Positions 25,568 to 34,049 of a stretch of DNA of 64,000 nucleotides are shown piece by piece. Source of the DNA: CAWIMX01 sp963792785 (GTDB lineage Bacteria; Acidobacteriota; Vicinamibacteria; Vicinamibacterales; CAVVIG01); contig CAWBXO010000002.1 of assembly GCA_963792785.1 (NCBI GenBank), positions 1 through 64,000 of the forward strand, in the 5' to 3' direction. The notes beneath the pieces are model-generated. The model was not told the origin of the DNA, did not search any database, and saw nothing but the letters and a program-made list of their open reading frames with translations. Each line of letters begins with the position of its first letter. The stretch's first letter is position 1. The translations under genes were made by a program, and so were the position numbers.

Positions 25568-28024
25568 CTACTCCGCGAGCGCTATAACCGGATCGATGCG
25601 CGTGGCGCGGCTGGCGGGAATCGCGCAGGCGGCGACGGCGACGAGCGCGAGCACCACGGCGACCAGGACGATCACCGTCGGGTCTGCGGCGGTTACGCCG
25701 AATAACTGGCTCTCGAGACTTCGCCGAATGGCGACGACGCCGGCGGCGCCGATGAGCAGGCCGATGCCGATGAGCGCCAGCCCCTCGCGCAGCACGAGCT
25801 CGAAGATCGCCCGCGTGGTGCTGCCGAGCGCGAGGCGGATCCCGATCTCCTTCCTTCGCTCGGTCACGAGATACGCGAGCACGCCGTAGATCCCGATCGC
25901 CGACAGGAACAGCGCCACCGCGCCGAACGCGACGGCCAGCAGCATCGGCGACCGCCGGCTCACCAGCGACTTGTTCGTGAGCGCCGCCATGGTCTGCACG
26001 GCGAACACCGGCAGATCGGGATCCACGCCCTGGATCGTCGACCGCACGGACGCCGCGAGCGATCCGGGATCGCCGGCGGCGCGGATCGCGAAGGTGATCC
26101 CCCGAGGATGGACTTGCGCCGCGGGCCAGAAGTAGGCGCCCACGGCCTTGTCGCCGAGCGTCAGACTCGAGAGCTTCATCTCCTTCACCACGCCGACCAC
26201 GAGATAGAACGGCGTTTTGTCGGTGATGGCGAGGAAGTCCTTGATGTTGTCGGGCTGGTACAGGCGCTTGCCGAGGGGATTCTCGTTCGGCCAGAACTTG
26301 CGCGCGAGCCGGTCGTCCACCATGATCACGCGCTGGCCGCCGTCGATGTCGTGGTCGTCGAAGAACCGGCCGCTCACGAGCTGCACGCGCATGGTTTCGA
26401 AGTAGCCGGGCGACACGACGACGGAATCCGGCGCGATCAGCGACTCGCCGGGCTGCATCTTGTAGCCTTCGGGAACGATCGCGCTCGCGCTCCTGTTGTC
26501 GCCGAACGGGATCGTCGTGGTGAAGCCCGCCGTCTGGACGCCAGGCAGCGCCCGAATTCGCGCGATCGCGGCATCGTCGAACGACTGGAGCGACGCGTCG
26601 TCGGCGTAGCGCGACGCCGGCGGCACGACGGCGGCCGTGAGCACGCCGTGGGCATCGAACCCGGGGTCGACCTTGAGGACACGCTGGAAGCTGGCGAACA
26701 ACAGCCCGGCGCCGATGAGCAGCACGAACGCGATCGCGACCTGCGCCACCACGAGACCGCGCCGCAGCGTGCGCGCGCCGCGTCCGCCGCTGCTCCCGCG
26801 GCCCTCCTCGCGCAGCAGCACGTTCAGGTTGGCCGGCAGCACGGCGGCCACGGGCACGAGGCCGAGCACGACACCCAGAACGCCCGCGACGCCGAGGCTG
26901 TAGGCGACCGTCGCGACATCGAACGCGATCTGCGAGCCCCGCGGCAGCGCGTCGATGCTGAGCGCGCCCAGGCCCTGCAGCACGGCGTATCCGATCGCCA
27001 GGCCCACCGCGGCCGCGATCGCCGTCAGCAGCACGCTCTCGACGATGAGCTGCCGCGCGATGCGGGCGCGGCCTGCGCCGAGCGCGATACGCGTGGCGAG
27101 CTCCTTCAGGCGCGACCGCGATCGCACGAGCACGAGGTTGGCGATGTTGACGAGGCCGATGAGCAGCACGAAGAGCGCGCCGCCCCACATCAGGTACAGC
27201 GTCGGCTTCACGTCGCGGACCTCGTAGTCCTGGAGGCCGTGCGCGATCGTCTCGAAACCGGCGTTCTCGAGGATCGTCTTGAACTGCGGAAAGCGCGCGA
27301 GGTTGTGCGCGTTGACGGCGTTCACCTGGGCCTGCGCCTGTTCGATCGTCGCGCCGGGCGCCAGGCGGCCGATGTTCACGAAGTTGTTGCTGTGGCGGGT
27401 GTCGTCGGACTTTTCCTGATCGGTCAGCGCCAGCGGCTTCCAGAGCGCGATGTCGTCGTTGACGAGCTCGAAGGTCGGCGGCATGACGCCGACGACCGTG
27501 TAGGGCTGGCCGTCGATCCGGAGGTCGCGGCCGACGGCCTGGGGATCGCCGCCGAACTGCGCCTGCCAGAGCCCGTAGCCGAGCACGACCTCGTGGTCGT
27601 TGCCGACGGCGCCCTCCTCCTCGGTGAACGTGCGGCCGGCCACCGGCTGGACGCGCGCGACCCTGAAGAACGACGGCGTGACGTTCATCACGCGCACGCG
27701 GGTCGGCACGCCGCCCTGGTCGATGCTCTGGTTTCTCAGGTTGACGAGCGCCTGCTCCGCGAGGGCCGGGACGCCGGCCAGACGATCGACGTAGTCCGGC
27801 GCCGCCGCGCCGCCGGTATCCGGCGCCCCGGCGCCCGGATACGAGTTGCTCATGATGAGCACCCAATCCGACTCGGGGACGGGCAGGGGCTTCAGCAGGA
27901 CATTTTCAACGACCGAGAACACGGCGGCGTTGGCGCCGATGCAGATGGCCAGCGTCAGGCCGGCCGTCAGCGTATAGGCCTTGTCCTTCAGGAGGAGGCG
28001 GAGGCCGACGCGGAGATCGTTCAT
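25568..28024 (-). CDS. ADOP-family (MacB/FtsX-like) ABC transporter permease
   Basis: An 818-residue permease with the duplicated FtsX arrangement. There is a transmembrane segment near residues 18-40 and a periplasmic MacB-like core domain (40-240). Three transmembrane segments surround the LVRSRSRLKELATRIALGAGRARI block (270-370), followed by a second copy ending in RKEIGIRLALGSTTRAIF and the C-terminal RATRIDPVIALAE. This is the 'acidobacterial duplicated orphan permease' form, found without an adjacent ATPase. It probably works in lipoprotein, peptide or toxin export or mechanotransmission. Unlike the copy at 47071 it lacks the N-terminal cytoplasmic extension and a PadR partner. Confidence 0.88.
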   Translation of the reverse strand: MNDLRVGLRLLLKDKAYTLTAGLTLAICIGANAAVFSVVENVLLKPLPVPESDWVLIMSNSYPGAGAPDTGGAAAPDYVDRLAGVPALAEQALVNLRNQSIDQGGVPTRVRVMNVTPSFFRVARVQPVAGRTFTEEEGAVGNDHEVVLGYGLWQAQFGGDPQAVGRDLRIDGQPYTVVGVMPPTFELVNDDIALWKPLALTDQEKSDDTRHSNNFVNIGRLAPGATIEQAQAQVNAVNAHNLARFPQFKTILENAGFETIAHGLQDYEVRDVKPTLYLMWGGALFVLLIGLVNIANLVLVRSRSRLKELATRIALGAGRARIARQLIVESVLLTAIAAAVGLAIGYAVLQGLGALSIDALPRGSQIAFDVATVAYSLGVAGVLGVVLGLVPVAAVLPANLNVLLREEGRGSSGGRGARTLRRGLVVAQVAIAFVLLIGAGLLFASFQRVLKVDPGFDAHGVLTAAVVPPASRYADDASLQSFDDAAIARIRALPGVQTAGFTTTIPFGDNRSASAIVPEGYKMQPGESLIAPDSVVVSPGYFETMRVQLVSGRFFDDHDIDGGQRVIMVDDRLARKFWPNENPLGKRLYQPDNIKDFLAITDKTPFYLVVGVVKEMKLSSLTLGDKAVGAYFWPAAQVHPRGITFAIRAAGDPGSLAASVRSTIQGVDPDLPVFAVQTMAALTNKSLVSRRSPMLLAVAFGAVALFLSAIGIYGVLAYLVTERRKEIGIRLALGSTTRAIFELVLREGLALIGIGLLIGAAGVVAIRRSLESQLFGVTAADPTVIVLVAVVLALVAVAACAIPASRATRIDPVIALAE

Positions 28025-28045
28025 AGGTAGAAATACGGACTAGCG

Positions 28046-28202
28046 GTTCTCAAGGTTCTGGAGGTTCTGGGAGTTCTGGAGGTCGGGTTCCGCAGGTGCA
28101 AACATTCAAGCGTTCGAGCGTTCGAACGTGGAACCGTCGAACCTTGGCACCTGTCGAACCCGACCTCCAGAACTCCCAGAACCCTTGGAACCCCCAGAAC
28201 CT
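28046..28202. repeat. Large inverted tandem-repeat hairpin, GGTTCTGGA type
   Basis: The arms 28046-28100 and 28148-28202 are each 55 bases and complementary at 46 positions. The central 20 bases (GGTTCTGGGAGTTCTGGAGG) and the flanking GTCGGGTTC pair exactly. The loop contains further CGTTCGA words. It fills nearly all of the gap between the peptidase (upstream) and the ADOP gene, both on the minus strand. Confidence 0.8.
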
Positions 28203-28211
28203 CTCAGTCGC

Positions 28212-30149
28212 CTAGAGCCCCTTGCGACCCAGGATCTGCTCGATCTCGTCCATCGTCCGGTTCATCTGGCGGATGGCGAGGTCGAGGGGCTCGTCGGTCG
28301 TCATGTCGACGCCGGCGTCCTTGAGCAGATCGATCGGATACTTCGACCCGCCGGCCGACAGGAACTTCAGGTAGCGGTCGCGCGCCTGGCGGCCCGCTTC
28401 CCCGCCCTGCAGCACCTTCTCGGAGAGCGCCGCCGACGCGGTGTAGGAGGTCGCGTACTGGAACACGTAGAAGTCGCGATAGAAGTGCGGGATGTAGCTC
28501 CACTCGTTCGCGATATACGGATCGACGATGCAGATGCCCTCGTCGCTGCCGTAGTACTTCTTCGTGATGTCGTAGTACAGCTTCGAGAGCGATTCGCCGG
28601 TGATCGGCTGGCCCTTCTCGGCCATCTGGTGCATGCCGAGCTCGAACTCGGCGAACTGCGCCTGGCGGAACAGCGTGCCCTTCGCGTTCTCGAGGTAGTT
28701 GCCCAGCAGCGACAGCCGCGTGTCCTCGTCTTTAATCGTCTCGAGCATGTGGCGGACCAGCAGCTGCTCGTTGAACGTGGACGCGACCTCGGCGACGAAG
28801 ATCGGGTAGTTGGCGAGCGGATACGGCTGCGTCTTGTTCGACAGGTAGCTCTGGAGCGTGTGGCCGAGCTCGTGGGCGAGCGTGTCCATGTCGTCGTACT
28901 TGCCGTTGTAGTTAATGAGCATGTACGGGTGCGCGTCGTACGCGCCGCCGTCCGAGTAGGCGCCCGATCGCTTGCCGGCCGTCGGATACAGATCGATCCA
29001 GTTCCCGTTGAACGCCTTGTCGAGCACGGCCGTGTAGTCGGGGCCGAGCGGCGACAGCGCCTGGATGATGTTCTTCTGCGCCTCCTCCGGTGAGTACTCA
29101 AGGCGCACGGAGCCGACGAGCGGCGCGTAGAGGTCGTAGTAGTGGAGCTCGTCGAGCTTCATCATCCGCTTGCGGAGCTTCAGGTAGCGGTGGAAAGTCG
29201 GGAGGTTCTTGTTGATGCCGTCGATAAGCCGCGTGTAGACCGAGACGGGAATGTTCGGGCCGTCGAGCTCGGCCTCGAGATCCGAGTCGTAGTGCCGCGC
29301 CTTCGCGATGAAGCGTACCTTCTGCACCTCGCCGTTCATCATCGTGCCCAGGGTGTTGCGGTACTTCCCGAGGGTCTCGAAGAACGACGACATGACGAGC
29401 TGGCGGTCGGCGCGGTTGGGCAGCCCGCGCTCGGTGGTGAACGCCGCCTGGTCGACGTGGAGCTTGCGGCCGTTGCTCAGCGTCACGTCCGGGTACGGGA
29501 AGTCGGCGTTGGTGAAGATCGTGTAGGTGTCGGACGGCGTGTTGCCGACGGGCACCGCGTCGGCCATCAGCTTCTCCTCCCCGTCGCTGAGCGTGTGCGC
29601 GGCGCGGCGCACGACGTCCTCGAGGTAGAAGCGATACACGCCGAGCCGCGGCTCGGCGGCGAGGTCCTTCTCGATGGTCGCGCGGTCGATCTTGAGGATC
29701 TCCGGCTCGACGTACGAGGCCTGGGCGTTGAAGGTGGAGAGCACCTGGACCATCTCCTGCGTCATGCCCTGGTGCGTGGCGTCGCGCGTGTCCTGGTCGG
29801 CGAGCAGGCTCGCGTAGGTGTATTCGCGCGAGAGCTCCTTGGCGAGATCCGACTGCAGCACGAGCGCGTCGGCGAGCGTGGACGCCGACGAGCCCAGCTT
29901 GCCGCGGTACTGCGCGAGCGACGGGATCCGCGCGACGAGCGCGTCCTTCGCCTGGCGCCAGGCCGCGTCCGAGGGATAGATGTCGGCGAGCTTCCACTTG
30001 TACTGATCGGCGATCCGGGCGCGATCGCGCTCCTGCGCGGCGCCGGGAACCACGGCCGCCGCGATGGCGACGGCCACCAGGGTCCCGATGAGCAGCTGGG
30101 ACGAACGGCGTGACGAGCGGCGGAGGCCGCTAATTGTGAGGTTGAGCAT
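28212..30149 (-). CDS. Exported oligoendopeptidase F-like metallopeptidase (M3B)
   Basis: A 645-residue enzyme with an apparent Sec signal (residues 1-38: a basic n-region with RRSSRRSS, a hydrophobic stretch, and an AAQ cleavage site). The mature part follows PepF: an N-terminal helical domain, then the zinc motif HELGH at 426-430 in the AHELGHTLQSYLS segment, with the third ligand Glu in the VAEVASTFNEQL helix. The usual PepF is cytosolic, so the leader is notable and suggests periplasmic peptide turnover. A TAGAAT box six bases before the ATG suggests a leaderless transcript. Confidence 0.88.
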   Translation of the reverse strand: MLNLTISGLRRSSRRSSQLLIGTLVAVAIAAAVVPGAAQERDRARIADQYKWKLADIYPSDAAWRQAKDALVARIPSLAQYRGKLGSSASTLADALVLQSDLAKELSREYTYASLLADQDTRDATHQGMTQEMVQVLSTFNAQASYVEPEILKIDRATIEKDLAAEPRLGVYRFYLEDVVRRAAHTLSDGEEKLMADAVPVGNTPSDTYTIFTNADFPYPDVTLSNGRKLHVDQAAFTTERGLPNRADRQLVMSSFFETLGKYRNTLGTMMNGEVQKVRFIAKARHYDSDLEAELDGPNIPVSVYTRLIDGINKNLPTFHRYLKLRKRMMKLDELHYYDLYAPLVGSVRLEYSPEEAQKNIIQALSPLGPDYTAVLDKAFNGNWIDLYPTAGKRSGAYSDGGAYDAHPYMLINYNGKYDDMDTLAHELGHTLQSYLSNKTQPYPLANYPIFVAEVASTFNEQLLVRHMLETIKDEDTRLSLLGNYLENAKGTLFRQAQFAEFELGMHQMAEKGQPITGESLSKLYYDITKKYYGSDEGICIVDPYIANEWSYIPHFYRDFYVFQYATSYTASAALSEKVLQGGEAGRQARDRYLKFLSAGGSKYPIDLLKDAGVDMTTDEPLDLAIRQMNRTMDEIEQILGRKGL

Positions 30150-30155
30150 CCCTCC

Positions 30156-30161
30156 ATTCTA
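30156..30161 (-). promoter_or_regulatory. -10-like TAGAAT directly before the peptidase start
   Basis: On the minus strand TAGAAT is followed by GGAGGG and then ATG 30149. The same six bases that form the gap could also serve as a ribosome-binding site if transcription starts further upstream. Confidence 0.35.
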
Positions 30162-30166
30162 AGAGA

Positions 30167-30370
30167 AACCACAGAGGCACAGAGACACGGAGGTCTGTGA
30201 GCGCCCCGACGCGGTCGGCCTGCGAAGCAGGCCGTCGCGGGAACGAGGACGCGGCGTGCACAAGACCCACACGTGAATTCGACGGTCTTGTGCGCGCCGC
30301 GTCCTCGTTCCCGCAGCCGCCTTCGGCGGCCCGCGTCGGGCCCCTCTGTGCCTCTGAGTCTCTGTGGTTC
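30167..30370. repeat. Nested inverted repeat between divergent genes
   Basis: The outer arms are ACAGAGGCACAGAGACAC-type words (30167-30188 against 30348-30370). Inside them 30237-30267 and 30284-30314 form a 31-bp inverted repeat with one mismatch, starting GCGGGAACGAGGACGCGGCG. Further small hairpins (GCCTGC-GCAGGC, GCCGCC-GGCGGC) lie between. The block occupies nearly the whole 245-base divergent intergenic region. Confidence 0.8.
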
Positions 30371-30394
30371 CACCCTGAGGTACATTACGCACGC

Positions 30395-31645
30395 ATGCCA
30401 CGGTCGCGGGCGCGGGGGCGGCTGCTCGTCTTCGCGTTCCTCATCTCCGTCGTCACCTACCTGGACCGCGTGTCGATCTCGGCGGCAGCGCCGTTCATCA
30501 TGGAGGACCTGCACCTGAGCGTCCTCCAGATGAGCGTGGTGTTCAGCGCGTTCACCCTGGCCTATTCCCTGTTCGAGATCCCGTCGGGCTGGCTCGGCGA
30601 CGTGCGCGGCGCGCGCGGCGTGCTCACGCGGATCGTCGTGTGGTGGTCGGGGTTCACGATGCTGACCGGGCTCGCGCAGGGCATGCGGTCGCTCGTCACG
30701 ATCCGGTTTCTGTTCGGCGCGGGCGAGGCCGGCGCGTTCCCGAACATGCAGCGCGCGTTCTCCCGGTGGTTTCCCGCGCGCGAGCGCGGGCGCGCCAACG
30801 GCGTGCTGTTTCTCGGCACGCGCGTCGGCGGGATGCTCTCCGCCCCGATCGCGCTCCTGCTCATCCGCGGCTGGGGCTGGCGCGTGACCTTCGGCGCGAT
30901 CGGCACGCTCGGCCTCGTGTGGGCCGTGTGGTGGCACGTCTGGTTTCGCGACCGCCCCGCCGATCACCCGGCCGTGAACGCCGAGGAGCTCGCGTGGATC
31001 GAGCAGGACGGCGCGGCGCCTGGCGCGGGCGGCCACGCCGTGCCGTGGCGCGCGATGGCGCGCAGCCGCAACATCTATGCGATCGGCGCGATGTACTTCA
31101 CGTACGGCTACGGGCTGTACTTCTACTTCACGTGGCTGCCGACCTACCTTATTAATGTCCTCGGCTTCTCGGTCATGGCCGGCGGACTGCTCGCGTCGCT
31201 GCCGTTCCTGCTCGCGGGCCTGGCGAACATCGGCGGCGGCTGGCTGACCGATCGCCTCGCGCGGACGCGCGGCCTGCGCGCGGCGCGCTCGGGCCTGGGC
31301 TTCGCGTCGTTCCTCACGTGCAGCGCGCTCGTGTTCCTCTCGACGGTCGTGCCGCAGCCGGTGGCGAAGGCGGTGCTGCTCGCCTGCGCGCTCGCGTCGG
31401 TCGACCTCGCGCTCGGCGCGTGCTGGGCCGTGTGCCTCGACATCGGGCGCGACCACGCCGGCGTCATCACCGGCTACATGAACACCATCGGCAACCTGGG
31501 CGGCCTGGTCACCCCGCTCGTCTTCGGCTACGCCGTGGAGCGCCTCGGCTCATGGATCCTCCCCTTCCACATCACGGCCGTTGTCTATGCGGTGGGCGCC
31601 GTGGCGTGGCTGTTCATCGAGCCGGACGTAGCCGTTAGCGGTTAG
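30395..31645 (+). CDS. MFS transporter, ACS family
   Basis: A 416-residue, 12-segment transporter. SVVTYLDRVSISAAAPFIMEDL at the N-terminus, and the RFLFGAGEAGAFPNMQRAFSRWFP block, place it in the anion:cation symporter family with hexuronate/glucarate-type relatives. The start is ATG 30395, after the repeat block; a longer open frame through the repeats is not favoured. The last codons (VAVSG) and the stop are encoded by the GTTAGCC repeat array, so the repeat has altered the C-terminus. Confidence 0.85.
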   Translation: MPRSRARGRLLVFAFLISVVTYLDRVSISAAAPFIMEDLHLSVLQMSVVFSAFTLAYSLFEIPSGWLGDVRGARGVLTRIVVWWSGFTMLTGLAQGMRSLVTIRFLFGAGEAGAFPNMQRAFSRWFPARERGRANGVLFLGTRVGGMLSAPIALLLIRGWGWRVTFGAIGTLGLVWAVWWHVWFRDRPADHPAVNAEELAWIEQDGAAPGAGGHAVPWRAMARSRNIYAIGAMYFTYGYGLYFYFTWLPTYLINVLGFSVMAGGLLASLPFLLAGLANIGGGWLTDRLARTRGLRAARSGLGFASFLTCSALVFLSTVVPQPVAKAVLLACALASVDLALGACWAVCLDIGRDHAGVITGYMNTIGNLGGLVTPLVFGYAVERLGSWILPFHITAVVYAVGAVAWLFIEPDVAVSG

Positions 31646-31788
31646 CTGTTAGCCGTTAGCCGTTAGCCGTTAGCCGTTAGCTGTTAGCGGTTAGCCGTTA
31701 GCGGTTAGCCGTTGGCCATCAGGCACCTAACGGCTTAACGGCTTACGGCTAATGGCTAATGGCTAACGGCTTCCGGCTAACGGCTACT
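31629..31788. repeat. Inverted array of GTTAGCC heptamers
   Basis: About twelve GTTAGC(C/G) units (31629-31712) face about eight CGGCTAA units (31726-31787), able to form one long imperfect hairpin. The MFS stop codon lies in the first units. Confidence 0.82.
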
Positions 31789-31792
31789 GATG

Positions 31793-31798
31793 TAAAAT
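31793..31798 (+). promoter_or_regulatory. -10-like TAAAAT of the secreted-protein operon
   Basis: TAAAAT lies 30 bases before ATG 31829, with a GGAGGAG ribosome-binding site at 31816-31822 in the short leader. It is a conventional leadered start, unlike several neighbours. Confidence 0.4.
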
Positions 31799-31828
31799 CC
31801 CCCACCACCACTCGGGGAGGAGTGGCCT

Positions 31829-32596
31829 ATGAGGAGAACCTTGTCCGCGGCGCTGGTCGCCTCGGCCCTCGCGCTGACGCCGGCCCTTCACGCGCAGCGC
31901 GGGCCACAGGGGCGCGGGGCGCAGATGCCGCAAGGCGCGCCGATCCCGGCGGTCGACAGCGACGGCATCCCTAACCTCGAAGGCACCTGGGACGGCGGCG
32001 GCCGAGCGCGCCCGGTCAACAGCGAGAAGATCCCCTGGGGCGGCGCCAACTACCCCGAGCTGAACGAGCGCGCGCTCGCGTATCAGAAAGTCTTCGACGA
32101 GGCGCTGTCGCCGAAGTACGACTGCCAGCCGGCCAGCTCGCCCGCCATCCAGTACGACCCGTACTCGATGGAAGTGGTCCAGTGGCCCGACCGCGTCGTG
32201 TTCCGCTATGAGAAGGACGACCAGACGCGGACCATCTGGCTCGACAACCGGCAGCCGACCTCGCTCGACTACGGCATCCAGGGCTTCTCGGTCGGCCACT
32301 ACGAGAACGGCGCGCTCGAGGTGGACACCGACCACTTCGTGTTCGACATCACCGGGTTCGACGACTACAACGGCATCCCCTCGTCCACGCTGAAGAAGGT
32401 GCACGAGAAGTACTGGCGCGAGGGCGCGGAGCTGCACGTCACGGTGACCGTCGCCGACGAGATGTTCCTCAAGAAGCCGACCTCGTACTCCACGCGCTGG
32501 CTGCCGCAGCGTCAGGGATACAAGCTGTCGGCCTGGGATTGCGATCCGGAAGCGGCGCGGGCGGCCGTGAAAATGATGCCGCCGAAATACAAGTAG
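31829..32596 (+). CDS. Secreted protein, unknown function (acidobacterial type)
   Basis: A 255-residue protein with a signal peptide (1-22, ending HAQ) and a Gly/Pro-rich linker. The mature domain starts at IPNLEGTWDG and contains YDCQPASSPAIQYDPYSMEVVQWPDRVVFRYE and YWREGAELHVTVTVAD. Proteins with this plan commonly sit beside DUF6152 genes in Acidobacteria, as here. No catalytic motif is evident. It forms an operon with the DUF6152 gene 13 bases downstream. Confidence 0.65.
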   Translation: MRRTLSAALVASALALTPALHAQRGPQGRGAQMPQGAPIPAVDSDGIPNLEGTWDGGGRARPVNSEKIPWGGANYPELNERALAYQKVFDEALSPKYDCQPASSPAIQYDPYSMEVVQWPDRVVFRYEKDDQTRTIWLDNRQPTSLDYGIQGFSVGHYENGALEVDTDHFVFDITGFDDYNGIPSSTLKKVHEKYWREGAELHVTVTVADEMFLKKPTSYSTRWLPQRQGYKLSAWDCDPEAARAAVKMMPPKYK

Positions 32597-32609
32597 AAGG
32601 ACGGAGACG

Positions 32610-33035
32610 ATGACTGCTCAACGTTGGCTGATGTCGGCGGCGCTGGCCCTGGCCACCGCCGCGGTGTTGACCCCGGTTCCGGCGAAGGCGCATCACTCGA
32701 GCGCGCCGTTCTACGACGCCACCAAGCACGTCGAGGCGAAGGGCGTCGTCACGCGGTTCCTCTTCAAGAACCCGCACTCGTTCCTGTACTTCGACGAGAC
32801 GACGGCGTCCGGCGAGAAAGTGCAGTGGCAGATCGAACTCGGCCCGGCGGCGTCGCTGACGCGCACGGGCTGGACGCCCGAGACGCTCGCACCCGGCACC
32901 GAGATCGTCGCGTCGGGACAGCCGTCGCGCGCCGAGGGCTCGCACGGCATGTGCTGCGCCAAGATCACGCGGCCCGACGGTTCGGCGATCCGCCCGGGCG
33001 GCCGCACGACCGAGGAACAGCAGCCGCCGAAGTAG
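32610..33035 (+). CDS. DUF6152 family secreted protein
   Basis: A 141-residue protein with a signal peptide (1-27). The mature part opens with HHSSAPFYD, then GVVTRFLFKNPHSFLYFD and WQIELGPAASLTRTGW, the recognisable DUF6152 pattern of a small OB-like beta barrel. The role is unknown. The paired histidines at the mature N-terminus could bind a metal. It is co-transcribed with the gene upstream and probably with the two membrane-protein genes downstream. Confidence 0.78.
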   Translation: MTAQRWLMSAALALATAAVLTPVPAKAHHSSAPFYDATKHVEAKGVVTRFLFKNPHSFLYFDETTASGEKVQWQIELGPAASLTRTGWTPETLAPGTEIVASGQPSRAEGSHGMCCAKITRPDGSAIRPGGRTTEEQQPPK

Positions 33036-33047
33036 GCGACCCGCCGC

Positions 33048-33524
33048 ATGATCTCCTGGCTCGAGGCGTCCGCGCTCGCCACCTGGGCGCGGACGTCGCC
33101 GTCGCTCTGGGCGTACCCCACACTTCTCACGCTCCACACGGTGGGTCTCGGCATCGTCGTCGGGGCGTGCGCGGTCGTGGACCTGCGGATGCTCGGCTTC
33201 GCGCCGCGCATGCGCCTGTCCGCGCTGGCGCCGCTCTTCCCGATCGTCTGGTGGGCGTTCGCGGTGAACGCGATCACCGGGTTCGTGCTGTTCATCGCCG
33301 ACGCCACGACCAAATCGGGCCAGTGGATCTTCGGCGTCAAACTGGCGTGCATCGCGCTGGCGATCGTCGCAACCCTGCGCATCCGCCGCATCGTGGCCCG
33401 GCCGGGTGAACCCGGGGCGCCCGACGCGACGATCGCGGGCAGCGCCAAGGCGCTCGCCGTCGTGTCGCTGCTCCTCTGGACCGGCGCCATCGTCTCGGGC
33501 CGGCTCATGGCGTATGTGTTCTGA
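33048..33524 (+). CDS. Multi-pass membrane protein (DUF6644-like), first of a pair
   Basis: A 158-residue protein with four hydrophobic segments. A conserved His sits in the second (LTLHTVGLGIVVG) near residue 29, followed by DLRMLGFAPRM. Arg and Trp residues near the segment ends resemble small cytochrome-like or DUF2214/DUF6644-type proteins. It starts 12 bases after the DUF6152 gene. The similar layout of the next gene (IHFIGLALVIG, DLRLMGFFRR) shows an ancient duplication. A haem-binding role is possible but unproven. Confidence 0.6.
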   Translation: MISWLEASALATWARTSPSLWAYPTLLTLHTVGLGIVVGACAVVDLRMLGFAPRMRLSALAPLFPIVWWAFAVNAITGFVLFIADATTKSGQWIFGVKLACIALAIVATLRIRRIVARPGEPGAPDATIAGSAKALAVVSLLLWTGAIVSGRLMAYVF

Positions 33525-33530
33525 GCGGAT

Positions 33531-33562
33531 CTGGTGATTTGGTGATCTGGTGATTTGGTGAT
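33531..33562 (+). repeat. Short tandem repeat CTGGTGATTTGGTGAT
   Basis: Four copies of an 8-base TGGTGATT/C word fill the gap between the paired membrane-protein genes and run directly into the ATG at 33561, so the repeat supplies the translation start region. Confidence 0.7.
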
Positions 33563-34049
33563 GGATTCCTTTGTCGCGTGGGTTCAGGCCACGCCGCTCT
33601 CGCAGGCGATCGTCTTCAGCATCTGGATCTGGCCCGTCTGCGAGATCATTCACTTCATCGGCCTGGCGCTCGTGATCGGGATCGCCGGGTTCTTCGACCT
33701 GCGGCTGATGGGCTTCTTCCGCCGCGTGTCGATCGACGCCGCGCACGCGCTGATGCCGTTCGCGATCGGCGGCTTCCTGCTGAACCTCACGACCGGGCTC
33801 GTGTTCCTGACCGGCCACCCCGAGCAGTACGCGCACAACCCGTCGTGGTGGTGGAAGGTGACGTTCCTGTGCGTGGCCGGCCTGAACGCGCTGGCGTTCG
33901 AGAAGCTCGTCTCGCCGCGCCTCGCCGGCCTCGGCGACGATGCCCCGACGCCGCTCGGCGCGAAGATGGCCGGCGCCGTGTCGCTCGTCGCGTGGTTCGC
34001 CGTACTTTTCTTCGGCCGGATGCTGCCCTTCCTCGGCAATGCCTACTGA
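33561..34049 (+). CDS. Multi-pass membrane protein (DUF6644-like), second of a pair
   Basis: A 162-residue protein related to the gene at 33048. It has four hydrophobic segments with His in IIHFIGLALVIG (near residue 30), then DLRLMGFFRRVS and WWWKVTFLCVAGLNALAF. The ATG comes straight out of the TGGTGATT repeat with no clear ribosome-binding site; an in-frame TTG at 33555 also lies in the repeat. It overlaps the thioesterase gene by 11 bases. Confidence 0.6.
   Translation: MDSFVAWVQATPLSQAIVFSIWIWPVCEIIHFIGLALVIGIAGFFDLRLMGFFRRVSIDAAHALMPFAIGGFLLNLTTGLVFLTGHPEQYAHNPSWWWKVTFLCVAGLNALAFEKLVSPRLAGLGDDAPTPLGAKMAGAVSLVAWFAVLFFGRMLPFLGNAY

Noticed and set aside
26108..28030. 640-codon plus-strand frame opposite the ADOP permease
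   Set aside because: Shadow frame. The minus strand encodes a full-length permease with all family blocks.
31629..31788. CRISPR-like array
   Set aside because: Units are about 7 bp and contiguous, with no unique spacers and no cas genes.
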